Assembly: GCA_039105265.1 (NCBI GenBank)
Contig: JAPFFF010000010.1
Span: 1,550,001 to 1,614,000 of the forward strand
DNA: 64,000 nt
Direction: 5' to 3'
DNA from: Tritrichomonas musculus
Lineage: Eukaryota > Parabasalia > Tritrichomonadida > Tritrichomonadidae
Within the stretch, counting starts at the first letter, position 1; each line of letters starts with the position of its first letter. Positions 1 to 10,595 of this stretch are shown here, piece by piece. Position numbers and translations under genes: made by a program. The notes beneath the pieces are model-generated. The model was given only the letters and a program-made list of their open reading frames with translations. It was not told where the DNA came from and did no database searches.

Positions 1-1
1 C

Positions 2-115
2 ATAAAACCTGATGCTCTCCACCGAGGTCATCAAAAACTTCTTCTTTTTGATTCAGATGTTGAAATCAATTCAAAAAGTAGCATTGAACTAGTTGTGTCA
101 TTATTATTATTATAA
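2..115 (+). CDS. C-terminal end of an unidentified protein (partial)
   Basis: An open frame runs in from the left edge and ends at TAA 113-115, giving 37 residues that begin IKPDALHRGHQKLLLFDSD and end in a Val-Ser-Leu-rich stretch. The codons look coding (mixed polar residues, no low-complexity run until the end), but the piece is too short to assign to a family. It could equally be a chance open stretch. Confidence 0.3.
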   Translation: MKPDALHRGHQKLLLFDSDVEINSKSSIELVVSLLLL

Positions 116-797
116 AACAATATAGTTTGATCTATATTAAGAGATAAAAACAAATAATATGTTGTTACTAATTATAATGATAGTAGTGGTTATATCTTTT
201 ATAGTATGCAAGCTATGAAAAATATAATAATTTTAGTAAACTGAGTTTTTTACATCAATATAAAAAATCTTTTTTGAACATTGTAGATACTAGAATATTT
301 ATTGGAGGTAAAGTGAAACAATTATAATGAATGTTTGAAACAATAAGATTATTGTTTCATAACATTGCTTTTATACATAAAAATGCAGACAATTGCCTGT
401 ACTTTGAAATAGCATTGAGTAAAGCAATTTTGATGTAATTCAACGCTGTTTCTATTTATGATATCTTTTCTCCATATCTATAAGAGTTATCAAAAAATGT
501 CATATGTATTAAATACTTTAAACAATCCTTGTATAATTATTTTATGATAATATAAATATCTTTATAAATTGTTCCAATTTGATGCAAATTTATGTATTAA
601 TATTTTAACGTTCTTTATGCATAAAAAGTTAAAAGACGTTTAAAAAAAACAATGTTTATTCCATATCCTCATAACTTATTATTTAATTATTTATTTAAAT
701 AAACTACATTATGTATAATAAGTAAAGTTAATATTATTAATTATATTAAAGCATGTTTGTGTATCGAAAAACCAAAGACTTATCGAACAATATAATT
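116..797. other. AT-rich intergenic region
   Basis: No supported gene is visible between the possible tail at 115 and the membrane protein gene that ends at 798. The stretch is very AT-rich with scattered short direct repeats of ordinary AT composition, and I see no strong hairpin or RNA gene. Confidence 0.5.
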
Positions 798-2087
798 CTA
801 CAGATGTTCAATTATTTTCTTTCCTGAAACGTCGCTATTTTCATTTTCTGAATCATCAATGTTTTGATTTGTTGAATCATCAATGATTTGATTTGGTGAA
901 TCATCAATGATTTGATTTGGTGAATCATCAATGTTTTGATTTTCGGGATTATCAATGTTTTGATGTACTGAATTATCAATGATCTGAACTTCCAAATTTT
1001 TATACGAGTTTCTAACCTGATGCTTTTTATTATCATGCATAATTAACAAGAAAACAGTTATGATTACCAAAAGGTTGGCCACAGTTAACGTTACATCACG
1101 TATAATCACAACATTGCAATTCAAAATGGCTTTTCCATCCTCTTTAATAAAAAAACAATATGTAACATATACATAAAAATGTATTATACATGCAAAATAA
1201 TGTACAAATCTAAATGGCAAATATGGAGGAGAGATAAATATAATACATATAAAAAATATACGCTCAATTGAAATATATAAAAAAACTACGAAAGAGGATA
1301 ATAAGAAAACAGATGGCACTTCAATAACTAAAGCCAAAAACATAACACATAAAAAGTATATTTGACGATTATATAACAACGTAAATCCCAATAAATCATG
1401 AAAATCTAATTGAAAAGCAAAAAGAAAAACAAAATTACATATGAATACAAACATAAAATCACAATTCAAAGTAAAATCATAACTTTGTGTAAAAAATTCT
1501 TGTTTTCTCTTCTTATTAATATATACATATGAAAGTAATGGGTGAAGTGCTATGAACAAAGACATAGGAGAGAATATTATTAAATATGATATTTTGTTCT
1601 CCGATTTCAAAAAAATCAAATATACAATTAAAATTATTGCTATCAAAAAAAATAAAACAAAAAAAACAAGATCAAAAATCATTATGGCCTGAATACGAAA
1701 ATCTAGATGATTTTTGGTATTTAAAATATTAAGCTCAATATTGAATTTATATACCTCATCACATGAAATAGAATATGGAGTCAAAAAGCTTTTTGATGGA
1801 ATTGTAAAATTAAAACTTGTATCGTTCGTATTTATGAAAAATTGTATATCAGATATTTTTTCTTGGCCATCACAATAGCGTAAGCACGAATTCAGCGATT
1901 TTAAATGGTTGATTATTTTTTTTGAGGCGAAACCAAAAACAATTTTTGAAGTTAAGTTTGAAAATCTTAATGAAACTTGAGCATCTTTTTTGAATCCATA
2001 TTCCATATCTGTAAAAATTGTTAAATGTTTTTCAGATCTCTGTAGGCGTGTAGAGTAGTATGCTAGAAGTAAAAAGATGTGTATCAT
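798..2087 (-). CDS. Seven-helix membrane protein with short ectodomain and repeat tail
   Basis: The 429-residue product starts with a short hydrophobic signal-like segment (MIHIFLLLAYY), followed by an ectodomain of about 120 residues with several Cys, then about seven hydrophobic helices between residues 135 and 375. The cytosolic tail carries an eight-residue repeat of the form NQxIDDSx, encoded by 24-bp units at about 850-960. The topology resembles a seven-helix receptor, but I see no motif of a named GPCR family, so ligand and signalling are unknown. It lies head to head with the gene at 2323-3486, whose ectodomain is strikingly similar while the helices have diverged. The ATG at 2085-2087 is the first in frame and precedes the signal-like segment. 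Confidence 0.75.
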   Translation of the reverse strand: MIHIFLLLAYYSTRLQRSEKHLTIFTDMEYGFKKDAQVSLRFSNLTSKIVFGFASKKIINHLKSLNSCLRYCDGQEKISDIQFFINTNDTSFNFTIPSKSFLTPYSISCDEVYKFNIELNILNTKNHLDFRIQAIMIFDLVFFVLFFLIAIILIVYLIFLKSENKISYLIIFSPMSLFIALHPLLSYVYINKKRKQEFFTQSYDFTLNCDFMFVFICNFVFLFAFQLDFHDLLGFTLLYNRQIYFLCVMFLALVIEVPSVFLLSSFVVFLYISIERIFFICIIFISPPYLPFRFVHYFACIIHFYVYVTYCFFIKEDGKAILNCNVVIIRDVTLTVANLLVIITVFLLIMHDNKKHQVRNSYKNLEVQIIDNSVHQNIDNPENQNIDDSPNQIIDDSPNQIIDDSTNQNIDDSENENSDVSGKKIIEHL

Positions 2088-2322
2088 TTGAAAAATAAAA
2101 TTAAACGATTATATTTCAGTCAATTTTTATAACACCCATTTATATAAATATCTTAAACACTATGAATACAAGTGTAGTTGAATACTTATTTATACATTTT
2201 ATTTAATAATTGTGTACTATAAATACAATTTTAAATCAAAGATTATTACATTTTTTCGTGAAATTTCAGCCAATCAATATTTGTAAAGCTTTTCAAAAAA
2301 TCGTTTTTTTTTTTTTAAAATT

Positions 2323-3486
2323 ATGCTTATCCTCTTTTTTCTATTTATTTATCAATCTAGTTTTTATGGCTCAAAGATTGCCATATTTCCTCAATATAGA
2401 TATGCATTCAAAAAAAACGCTCATGTGTTTTTGAAATTTTCAAACTTATCATCAAAAATCGTTTTTGGTTTAATACAAAATAATAAATTACCTTCTGTAG
2501 ATAACTCCAATTGTGATGGACACGAAAAAATATCAGATATACAATTTATGATTAATAATAGTGATACAAGTTTTAATTTTACAATTCCAACGAAATGTGT
2601 TTTGACTCCATATTCTACTTCATGTGACGAGGTATATAAATTCAATATTGAACTTAATATTTTAAATACCAAAAATCATCTTGATTCTCGTTTTCAAGTA
2701 ATAATGACATGCGCTCTTGTCTTTTTGATTTTATTAAGTATATTATTTGTGGCTTTATCTCTGCTACATTTTTTATATTTAAGAAAGAAAGGGTATAAAT
2801 CAATTTATCATTTTTTAATATTTATTTTAATTTCAATATTACAAAATCTATCGATATATCTAAATTATTCGAAGAACGAGAATATCGAATTCTTTCAATT
2901 TGATAAAAAATATGAATTAATGTTCAATATCTTATTCATACTAAATTTGATTCAATTGTGTTTCTTTAATTTAATCAATGAAAATTCAAAATTTTTTTAC
3001 AGCAAATTTAAAGTTTTTAAGATTTGGCTCACATTAAATATTCTTAATATTATTTTAGAGATAGTAATGTTAGTTATTAACATAAAAGTTTCAGATAATG
3101 AAGCAAAATTTTATGCTTGCTTTGTTTTATTCTTTTTAATTTTGCTGATTATTCTCATGACTCCCAATATTTTTTGGTTAATGAAAGGTGGAATTTTTTG
3201 TTACCTCAATGGCGGTTTTTTAACGTTAGTATCAAAAAGTTCTATGATTGAAAGGACAAAAGAAACATATTCAATTGGTTTCATACAAATGCTTTTATAT
3301 ATAATAAGCTACGTGAGCATATTTTTATCAATTTTCTTCTTCTTGATCGACTACTTGTTCGTGTCAAGGTTTTCTACCTTCAAAAAACTAGAAATTCAAG
3401 ATGACATCAATTTTGATGAGAATTTTTCAGTAAATGAACAACGTTCTTTTTATTTAAGTCATGCTCGAAGTGAGCTTGAATATTAA
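2323..3486 (+). CDS. Seven-helix membrane protein, divergent partner of the 798-2087 gene
   Basis: The 387-residue product has an N-terminal hydrophobic segment (MLILFFLFIYQSSFYG), a short ectodomain and about seven hydrophobic helices from about residue 125 to 355, followed by a short tail ending RSELEY. The ectodomain closely matches that of the divergent neighbour (both contain FNFTIP, LTPYS and SCDEVYKFNIELNILNTKNH), whereas the membrane part is only faintly similar. The two starts are 235 bp apart, so they may share a promoter region. The stop codon runs into TAAA, the usual trichomonad polyadenylation signal. Function is not known; a lineage-specific receptor is one possibility. Confidence 0.75.
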   Translation: MLILFFLFIYQSSFYGSKIAIFPQYRYAFKKNAHVFLKFSNLSSKIVFGLIQNNKLPSVDNSNCDGHEKISDIQFMINNSDTSFNFTIPTKCVLTPYSTSCDEVYKFNIELNILNTKNHLDSRFQVIMTCALVFLILLSILFVALSLLHFLYLRKKGYKSIYHFLIFILISILQNLSIYLNYSKNENIEFFQFDKKYELMFNILFILNLIQLCFFNLINENSKFFYSKFKVFKIWLTLNILNIILEIVMLVINIKVSDNEAKFYACFVLFFLILLIILMTPNIFWLMKGGIFCYLNGGFLTLVSKSSMIERTKETYSIGFIQMLLYIISYVSIFLSIFFFLIDYLFVSRFSTFKKLEIQDDINFDENFSVNEQRSFYLSHARSELEY

Positions 3487-3716
3487 AGGTTTCTTAACAT
3501 TAATGCTTGTTCTTAATAAATTACGCAATTAATAAAAATATAACATATATGTTGTTCGATTGTTTTTATCAAGAATCATTATCAATAAAAGAAAAAATCA
3601 TCACAGAAAATTATGTAATAAATATTCAAAAACATTGACTAATAACTCACTAATGAGCAAAATTGAAGTTTTAGAAGTCGCTTTCTGTTGGTTTAGTTTT
3701 GTCTGATTTTGGAGAT

Positions 3717-4790
3717 TTAACAATTTCTTCCAAAACCTTCAAGATGATTTAACTTTGAAATCATTTCACTATTTGCTGCTTTTTGTTTTTCATTATCACC
3801 AATTAATTGTTTGTTATCATCATTCAAAGATTTGATCATTGATTCTTGTTCAATGATTAATTGTTTGTTTTCATTAATTCGACTCTTCTTTTTTTCATTT
3901 TCAATCTCGAATGATTTAATTGTTTCTTGTTGCTGCTGGACTAATATTTGAGTCTCATTCATTTGATTTATCATTTGTTCATTATCATTTTTTAATGATT
4001 TGATTATTTCTTTTTGCTCATTGATTGATGAATCATTCATGCTATTTTTCGGTTCATTTTCAATGAGTTCGAAAGCATATGAGAGAATGTCATCAACATC
4101 AACATTATTAAGATAGAATTTGTATTCATTATCATCTTAAAATATATCATAAACAGAGTCTTCCATATTGAAAGCCAGCTTGTTGAAGATTTCTTCAAAA
4201 GTTAGTCGTTTTTTAGGGTCATCAGTCATGCACTCTTCAATCAACTTTTTGAGTGATTCTTTGATCGGAACTCTGAATTTAGGACGGTATTTATCATTAA
4301 CAACTTTGTTGTTGAACTCAAAAAGTGACATTTTTTTGCTTTGAAAAAGTGGATATGAGTATACAAAATGAATAAACATCGGCTTTTCCTCCATAGGGTG
4401 CTCCTCGAATTACTTCCGATGCCATGTAGATGGATGTACCATATATTCGGGTTTGTTTTTGTGATTGTCCTGCAAATAAATTTTTGAGAGACTAAAATCT
4501 GTGATTCGTGGTTGGAAATTATTATCAAGTAAGACATTGGCTGGTTTTAGATCTCTATAAATACCACGTTTTTTGTGTAGATACATCATTCCTTGTGCTA
4601 TTCCGATCAAAATTTTTTGACTGATTGTATTATCAAAATGTGAATCTCCCAAACCACGTTGTAAATCTAATAAAATATTAGCCAATGATCCTTTGCTTGC
4701 AAGATCCATCAATAAAGTCATCATCTTTTCTTTTGAAAATCCTTGAAAAATTTCTCATGTCATTACTTTCTGAGGAATGACATTTATTCG
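3717..4790 (-). pseudogene. Decayed TKL-like protein kinase with C-terminal coiled coil
   Basis: Pieces of one kinase lie in order on the minus strand. Near 4410-4740 are the helix before the catalytic loop, a catalytic loop reading YRDLKPANVLL (HRD changed to YRD) and DFSLSK in place of DFGLSK. The activation segment, with MASEVIRGAPYGGKADVYS (usual APE now ASE), is in a second frame near 4350-4430. The C-lobe end is at 4137-4394, and a coiled coil at 3717-4040 shares its frame but is cut off by a TAA at 4137-4139. The glycine-rich N-lobe is missing. There are thus at least two frame changes, a stop and a 5' deletion. This is a typical trichomonad kinase pseudogene; no intact copy is in the window. 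Confidence 0.8.
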
Positions 4791-5807
4791 TTAATATTAT
4801 AACTAAAAAATGCTAATGTCGTAAGCCTTTACATTAAGAAAAGTATGTGTTATATGAAAATTGTATATTTTGTGAATTGAAGTAATCACATCAATAGTAT
4901 TTAATGAATCATATCATTCCCTTTATATATTTTTTATCTTAAAAAGGAGAAAAAAGCATATTATACATATTTTATATTCAAAATAAAATTAATATTGCTG
5001 CAAGTAGAATTTTTGAAAAAATTAATCTTATCATTTCATCGAATTCAACATAAATATACTTCAAATGATTTGTATTATGTTTTAAATACTTTTTGCTAAA
5101 TTATAAATGCTCAAAATTGTTATTTATTTATCAAATTAAAACAACATTTTAAAACATTAAAAATTCTGCATATCATTTTGCAATGATTGCTATATAATTA
5201 AATATTAATCACACAAACTATTTAACTTTTCGAAATCAATGAAAATAATGAAATTTTATATAAATCAAAAATTGACATAAAATGGTTACATTTTTTATTC
5301 TATTTAATTTAAAATCTATCGAATCTCATAATAATGAGGCATATTCGAATTCAAATTCTTATGGCATTCATATGAAAATTTTCATAAATTTATGCCACAT
5401 AATGTTGGATTCGGTGAGGATTAATTTATTATTGAAATTTTGATCGTAATTAAAACTTTTTGAATTTTTAATATCAAAAATTCACCAAATTTGACCTTTC
5501 ATAAATGTCAAAAAGTAAAAATCTTATTTTTAATATCAAAAATTGCATTCCTTTCAAAATAATTAGAAAATTTACAAATATTATCTTTTTGAAAAAAAGA
5601 ATAATTCAAAATAATAACTGATCTATTAATTTATATAATATTATTAATTATAAAAAATAATAAATTTAACTAAATTTTCTTTTTATTACTAAGATTTTCT
5701 ATCAAACATATACTTAAACGTACAATATATTACGTTAAGAAAAAAAAATCCTTTCTAATTTTTATTTAGTTAACGTCCCTCTATTCAAAATCAATAGTTT
5801 TTTTACT
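4791..5807. other. AT-rich intergenic region
   Basis: About 1 kb with no supported gene. A short phrase, TTTTTAATATCAAAAATT, occurs twice (near 5465 and 5530), but nothing else stands out from the AT-rich background. Confidence 0.5.
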
Positions 5808-5813
5808 TCATTA
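5808..5813 (+). promoter_or_regulatory. Initiator-like element TCATTA
   Basis: TCATTA sits seven bases before the ATG at 5820. Trichomonad genes typically use an initiator (consensus TCA[T/C]T[T/A]) within about 20 bases of the start codon, so this supports both the gene and its start. Assignment is by position and motif only. Confidence 0.45.
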
Positions 5814-5819
5814 TACAAA

Positions 5820-6524
5820 ATGAAAATCAAATTCTCCCTCTCTCTCAATTCATTAAAGCTCATCTATGAATTCGCTTTAATAGTACCCATATTATCAGTT
5901 CTTTTCTCAACAATCATTTATTACACAACTTGGAGATTCAAAAAAGGAAGGATTCGAACTATATCAGAAACTGTCCTCTATTTCCCAGAAAACAAAATTT
6001 TCGCATTTTCAATGAGCATTGATTGTATTCTCCTAGCAATTATATTTTCAATTAGACAAAAAATCATTCGAAAACTAGCAAAAAAGCAAGACTTTACAGA
6101 AAACAAATCTTATAAAATATCTATGAAAATATCACAAACCCTTATTTTACTCTCAAGTCTAGGACTTTTATTTTTATCTAATATTACTCTAAAGGATAGC
6201 CGAAATCTTCATTTGATATCGGCACTCAACTTTTTCTTCGGAATTATTTTATATTTACTAATCTCAGATTACTGGGCCAAACGAGTTGGATACAATATAA
6301 GTCTTTTTTCATACTTGATTCCTTATTCGGCATTAGCAATGGCATCAATTTTTACAATAATAACAATCTTTTTCTCTAGGAATAGATTCATTTACTCTAT
6401 CGGATCTATTATTGAATATTTTTGTTCATTTTTAATCTACATGAAAATTTACCTAATTCATGTAGAAACACCTAGCCAAAAAAAGCTGAAGGCCGAAAAG
6501 CAAAGCAATAGCGCTATGGTTTAA
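5820..6524 (+). CDS. FRAG1/DRAM/Sfk1-like six-helix membrane protein
   Basis: The 234-residue product has about six hydrophobic helices. Its layout matches the FRAG1/DRAM/Sfk1 family: a conserved luminal stretch after helix 1 (RTISETVLYFPENKIFAF, compare the family's ISD...PE..LF), a helix with LSSLGLLFLSNI followed by LHLISALNFFFG, and a last helix reading IEYFCSFLIYMKIYL. Length is usual for the family. In animals and yeast such proteins sit in lysosomal, Golgi or plasma membranes and are tied to autophagy or lipid handling; which applies here is not shown. The ATG follows an initiator-like motif. An orphan membrane protein with chance resemblance remains possible. Confidence 0.65.
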   Translation: MKIKFSLSLNSLKLIYEFALIVPILSVLFSTIIYYTTWRFKKGRIRTISETVLYFPENKIFAFSMSIDCILLAIIFSIRQKIIRKLAKKQDFTENKSYKISMKISQTLILLSSLGLLFLSNITLKDSRNLHLISALNFFFGIILYLLISDYWAKRVGYNISLFSYLIPYSALAMASIFTIITIFFSRNRFIYSIGSIIEYFCSFLIYMKIYLIHVETPSQKKLKAEKQSNSAMV

Positions 6525-6927
6525 TTTGTTTTTAAAATTATTTAACTTTATGTGTTTATTAAATAAAATCTTTCATATAGTATTCTTTTTTTAAAAAAAA
6601 GAAAAGAAAGGGAAAAGTATCGTTTTTATGTTTTTTCTAATGCTTATTTTAATAATTAAAAGTTTAGAACATTTAGCAAAGACTAACTATTGTTATTACA
6701 ATCCAAATAGAATACAAAACTAATACTATAAAATTTAAGTACATATATCATGCTTTCTAATTCATACATGATGGAACATTTGAAATTTAGTTTTAATTTT
6801 ATATTTAAATATTCTATCAAAGAAAATGATTTATATGTTTTTTTAAATGACATATGAACCTTATTATTAGCATCGATATAGTTGATCAAATTGAAAGAAT
6901 CTAAAAAATATGCTTATTTATAATCGA
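6525..6927. other. AT-rich intergenic region
   Basis: No gene is supported here. A short open frame on the minus strand (6683-6889) has a composition typical of AT-rich noncoding DNA. TCATTT at 6928-6933, 37 bases before the ankyrin gene, may be its initiator. Confidence 0.45.
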
Positions 6928-6969
6928 TCATTTATTCAGTGAAAAAGTTTAAAATAAAATTTTAGTAAA

Positions 6970-9900
6970 ATGTTCAGCATCACCCAAAAAGAAGAAATCA
7001 AAAAGGATTTAAAAATCATCATTAACTTTAGAAAATCTCATTTTAATGAAATAGTTGAACTTTATTCAGATCTTGCTGTTTGCTGTTCGATATCCGATTT
7101 AATTTCTCAAAATATAGTTCATGAAGGAAATTCAATTCTTTTAAAACGTGATATATTACTTAGTGATTCGTTATTAAAATATAAGTCACTTCTCATTTCA
7201 TTAATAACATCATTATTCAATAATACTCAAATCAATTATTCTGAAGACAATTACAAAATCCTCCATGAAATATCCATTATTTTTGGTATTCAAAAGCTTA
7301 AGATTTCTATTGAACGATATGAGTCATATCTTGATCAATTAAATCAATTTGAACTTGGAAGACTTCCTCTTATTGATGAAGAATTTTTATGTCAACATTA
7401 TCTTCTTGATTTAACCAAGGACAACCTTGAAGACACCTTAAATGCCTCACTTAGATTCATTTCAACCTTGACCTCCGACTCATATGGTCAAATCATGTAT
7501 CGATGCATTTTTAGCCAGTTATCCAAATCTGAACTTTTTTTATCGTTTATTGTGAATGAATTACCTGACTTTGTTCATCATTTTATTCGAACATTAATGA
7601 GAAATTATCGCTTCTTTTCGTTTTCTAATGCTGTTTCTGATTATAATTTGCCAGTTGTTTGCTATTTGTTACGTTATTTTGTAGAAAACGGTTATTTGAA
7701 AAGAAGCGATGAAGAATCATTCAATTATTCTGAAGGCTGGCGCACTTACACCTATCAATTTTTTGATTTTGATGACGGTTACATTCATTATGAATCAACG
7801 TATTATGTGTTCCGTCATTATGATGAAATTTCAAAGGATAATTATTCACTTCACCGCAAACTTGTTTTGAATGGCAAAAATCAAGAACCGCTATTTCAAA
7901 TTGTTGAAAAAGATGACCTTGATTCATTGCAAAAATTACTTGCTTTTGATCCATCAAAAAGTATTGACACAACAATTGAAAAGTGCTATTATGAATCACG
8001 TCCACTTTTTCAATACAAGTCTTACAGTTTGTTGGAAATTGCAGCTTTTTTTGGATCAATTAAAATTTTTAAGTTTTTGCTGATAAATAATGCAACAATT
8101 CGAAAAAATGAATTGAGAGAAATGGCCCTTTATGGCGGAAATTCAGAAATTATTCGGTTGTGCCAGCAGCACGACATTGCATTTGATGTTAAATTTAGTA
8201 ATTTAAACGAATTTAATGTCCAAACAGATGCTCCAATTTTGATTGCAATTAAAATGCATAATTTTAAACTTTTAAGATGGCTGATTGAAGATAATGAAAT
8301 TGATATTAAATATTCACCTTTTGATCCAATAAGTTATGCATTGCGATGCTCCAATTTTTTAGCGTTTTATTATTTATTAAGGGTAAAATATCAAGATTCA
8401 AATCAAGATGAAAACTTGAATGAAAATCAAGATGAAAACTTGAATGAAAATCAATGTGAAAATTTGAATGAAAAAATTGAGGTAAAATTGAATTGGTATG
8501 ATTATCTTGTCAGCCTTGTTTTGTCGCACAATATTCCTATAATAGAAAATTATGTTGATATCAAAGATCAAAATTTGTTGGAATTGCCGATTGATACTTC
8601 TTTTAGAGAAAACAAATTTTTCTTTGAAATTTTGGTGATTAATTATGACACGAAACTGATTGATTTATTCTTGAAAAACAATAAAATATTGAATCTCAAA
8701 GACGTTCCGTATGAGTACATCTCTTCGTTAACGTATCAAAGAATTGGACGTTATTTTCTCACAAATAAAAACGTTACTCACACTTCATTGTTTCTAACAA
8801 ATTTAATTAAAGATTTGATAAGAGATACAAGCTATGAAAATGAAACAACAGAAAGAGAACAGAGCAATGAGAGACCTACTTATAACATGAAATTAACTCC
8901 AGAATTCATCGAAGAGCAAATTCAATTGTTATTTGAAAAAGCATTGTCAATTATTGATAAAATTTTCTTATTGCCAGCAATATTCAAATATAATCTGTAT
9001 GAAAATCATTATTCTAATCTTTATAGGGAAATATTAACTACAGATGATGACAATATTAAATTCAAAGGAATTGAGCGATCAATTTTTGTTTCTTTTATTG
9101 AATACACAAACATTGATGTTTTGAGTTTTCTTTTCAAAAGAATTGATAAAAAAAATAAAAAGAATCTAAGAAATTCTCATTATATTCTATCTAGAATTAT
9201 CGGATTAAATAAGTTTGATACATTATTATATTTGTTGTCATCTGAAGAATCTCCTTTTTCATCATCGTTTACTTTCGATGAAGATTCCTTTTTTGACCAT
9301 ATTTATCGTTGCACTTCAGTTGAAATTTTACAAAAATTGATAAAGATTTTCAACGATAAAAACAAAGAGTGTAATTTTTATAATGATGTTTTCTTGCCAA
9401 ATGCAATGTTTCACATTTTTGAATGCAGAAAAGAGATCATTAAATATATTTTAGATTTGCCAGAAATTGAACCTTTCATTAACAAAGAAAATGAAAAGTT
9501 CAACAATCTCCCTCCTTTATTGTATAGCATTAGATTTATACCACTCAATATTGAATGGTTTAAATTATTCATTTCAAGTAATAAAGTCGATATCAACATT
9601 CGTCAAAAAGAAACACAGTCAAATATTCTTGCATTTACTTCTGAATATGATATTTTAATTCTTCTTTTTTCTAATGACAACTTTAAATGCACATCAGAAG
9701 ACATAACTAAATGCTTCGAGAAGTCACATTATCCTGGTGCTTGTCAATTAAAATCATATGAATTACTTATAAATAATTTTGTTTTTAATACCGATAAATT
9801 TGAATTCACTGATGAACAATTGTCAAGAATATTCAATAAGTTATGTATTCTTGACGATCGTGTTGAATTGGCAAAACGGTTTTATTCAAAATTTTCTGAA

Positions 9901-10188
9901 AGAATTAACGTCAATTACGTTGATCAAGAATCTAGATCTTTTTGCTTGTTGGATGCAATTGATTGTGACTGCGTTAAAATGGTTGAGTTTTTATTAACTA
10001 TTCCAGATATCGATTTAAATATTCGTGCAAATACTGGAAGTGTTAATTCGCACATGAACTATACTGAAAATATCACTCCTTTTTGCTTTGCTGTTGTTTG
10101 TGGAATTGATGAAATTATTCAACTTTTTATCAAAAGAAGAAATGAATTTAATATTAATGAAACTTTTAGTGATGAAATTTTCTTTTAG
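6970..10188 (+). CDS. Large ankyrin-repeat protein (DUF3447-type)
   Basis: The 1072-residue product is a typical trichomonad ankyrin protein. The N-terminal 250 residues form a helical leader; ankyrin/DUF3447 units follow, for example SYSLLEIAAFFGSIKIFKFL near residue 355 and APILIAIKMHNFKLLRWLI near 430, with more through to residue 1060. An eight-residue repeat (NQDENLNE, three copies of a 24-bp unit at about 8400-8470) interrupts the domain around residue 480. Such proteins are presumed scaffolds; no catalytic domain is visible. The frame ends at a TAG next to a 12-T run, and ankyrin sequence continues in another frame downstream, so the present C-terminus is probably a secondary truncation. 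Confidence 0.8.
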   Translation: MFSITQKEEIKKDLKIIINFRKSHFNEIVELYSDLAVCCSISDLISQNIVHEGNSILLKRDILLSDSLLKYKSLLISLITSLFNNTQINYSEDNYKILHEISIIFGIQKLKISIERYESYLDQLNQFELGRLPLIDEEFLCQHYLLDLTKDNLEDTLNASLRFISTLTSDSYGQIMYRCIFSQLSKSELFLSFIVNELPDFVHHFIRTLMRNYRFFSFSNAVSDYNLPVVCYLLRYFVENGYLKRSDEESFNYSEGWRTYTYQFFDFDDGYIHYESTYYVFRHYDEISKDNYSLHRKLVLNGKNQEPLFQIVEKDDLDSLQKLLAFDPSKSIDTTIEKCYYESRPLFQYKSYSLLEIAAFFGSIKIFKFLLINNATIRKNELREMALYGGNSEIIRLCQQHDIAFDVKFSNLNEFNVQTDAPILIAIKMHNFKLLRWLIEDNEIDIKYSPFDPISYALRCSNFLAFYYLLRVKYQDSNQDENLNENQDENLNENQCENLNEKIEVKLNWYDYLVSLVLSHNIPIIENYVDIKDQNLLELPIDTSFRENKFFFEILVINYDTKLIDLFLKNNKILNLKDVPYEYISSLTYQRIGRYFLTNKNVTHTSLFLTNLIKDLIRDTSYENETTEREQSNERPTYNMKLTPEFIEEQIQLLFEKALSIIDKIFLLPAIFKYNLYENHYSNLYREILTTDDDNIKFKGIERSIFVSFIEYTNIDVLSFLFKRIDKKNKKNLRNSHYILSRIIGLNKFDTLLYLLSSEESPFSSSFTFDEDSFFDHIYRCTSVEILQKLIKIFNDKNKECNFYNDVFLPNAMFHIFECRKEIIKYILDLPEIEPFINKENEKFNNLPPLLYSIRFIPLNIEWFKLFISSNKVDINIRQKETQSNILAFTSEYDILILLFSNDNFKCTSEDITKCFEKSHYPGACQLKSYELLINNFVFNTDKFEFTDEQLSRIFNKLCILDDRVELAKRFYSKFSERINVNYVDQESRSFCLLDAIDCDCVKMVEFLLTIPDIDLNIRANTGSVNSHMNYTENITPFCFAVVCGIDEIIQLFIKRRNEFNINETFSDEIFF

Positions 10189-10409
10189 CTTTTTTTTTTT
10201 ATGAAATTACTTGCTTGCATTATGCTGCTAAAATGGATGAAGTGATGGTGATTAAAAAGCTTCTCGATTTTCCAGGAATTGATAAATATAAAACAAATAA
10301 AATTTACTTAAAAAATTATTTTTTTTATAATGATTCCATTTTTTATATTTAATGAAAAACACCTCATGATCTTGCAACTTCATTATTAGCTAGAGAATTG
10401 CTTAAATAA
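10189..10409 (+). pseudogene. Decayed 3' end of the ankyrin gene
   Basis: Right after the 12-T run, a shifted frame from 10200 reads a clear ankyrin unit (ITCLHYAAKMDEVMVIKKLL). After a low-complexity stretch and two stops, the same frame gives a normal ankyrin-gene ending, KTPHDLATSLLARELLK, then TAA at 10407-10409. This shows the upstream gene once extended at least 70 codons further. A homopolymer length error in the assembly could explain the first break but not the later stops. Confidence 0.7.
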
Positions 10410-10595
10410 CTTATTTAAATTTTTTTTTTTTAATATTGAAATATAAATGGATCTTGTTATATATTAATTATCAAAATAGTGTGCCTTTTTTAGGCAGTAA
10501 TATTGATAAATAGAATTATTTACAAATAAATATTTTTTTTTTTTTTTTTCTGTATTCAAATGTTGGAATTATTATTAAAAATAGAAATATCCTAA

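Noticed and set aside
2323-3486. Assignment to a named GPCR family
   Set aside because: Seven helices are likely, but no family-specific motif is visible, so only the topology is reported.
6683-6889. 68-codon minus-strand frame
   Set aside because: Its Asn/Ile/Lys/Phe-rich composition is typical of chance frames in AT-rich DNA.
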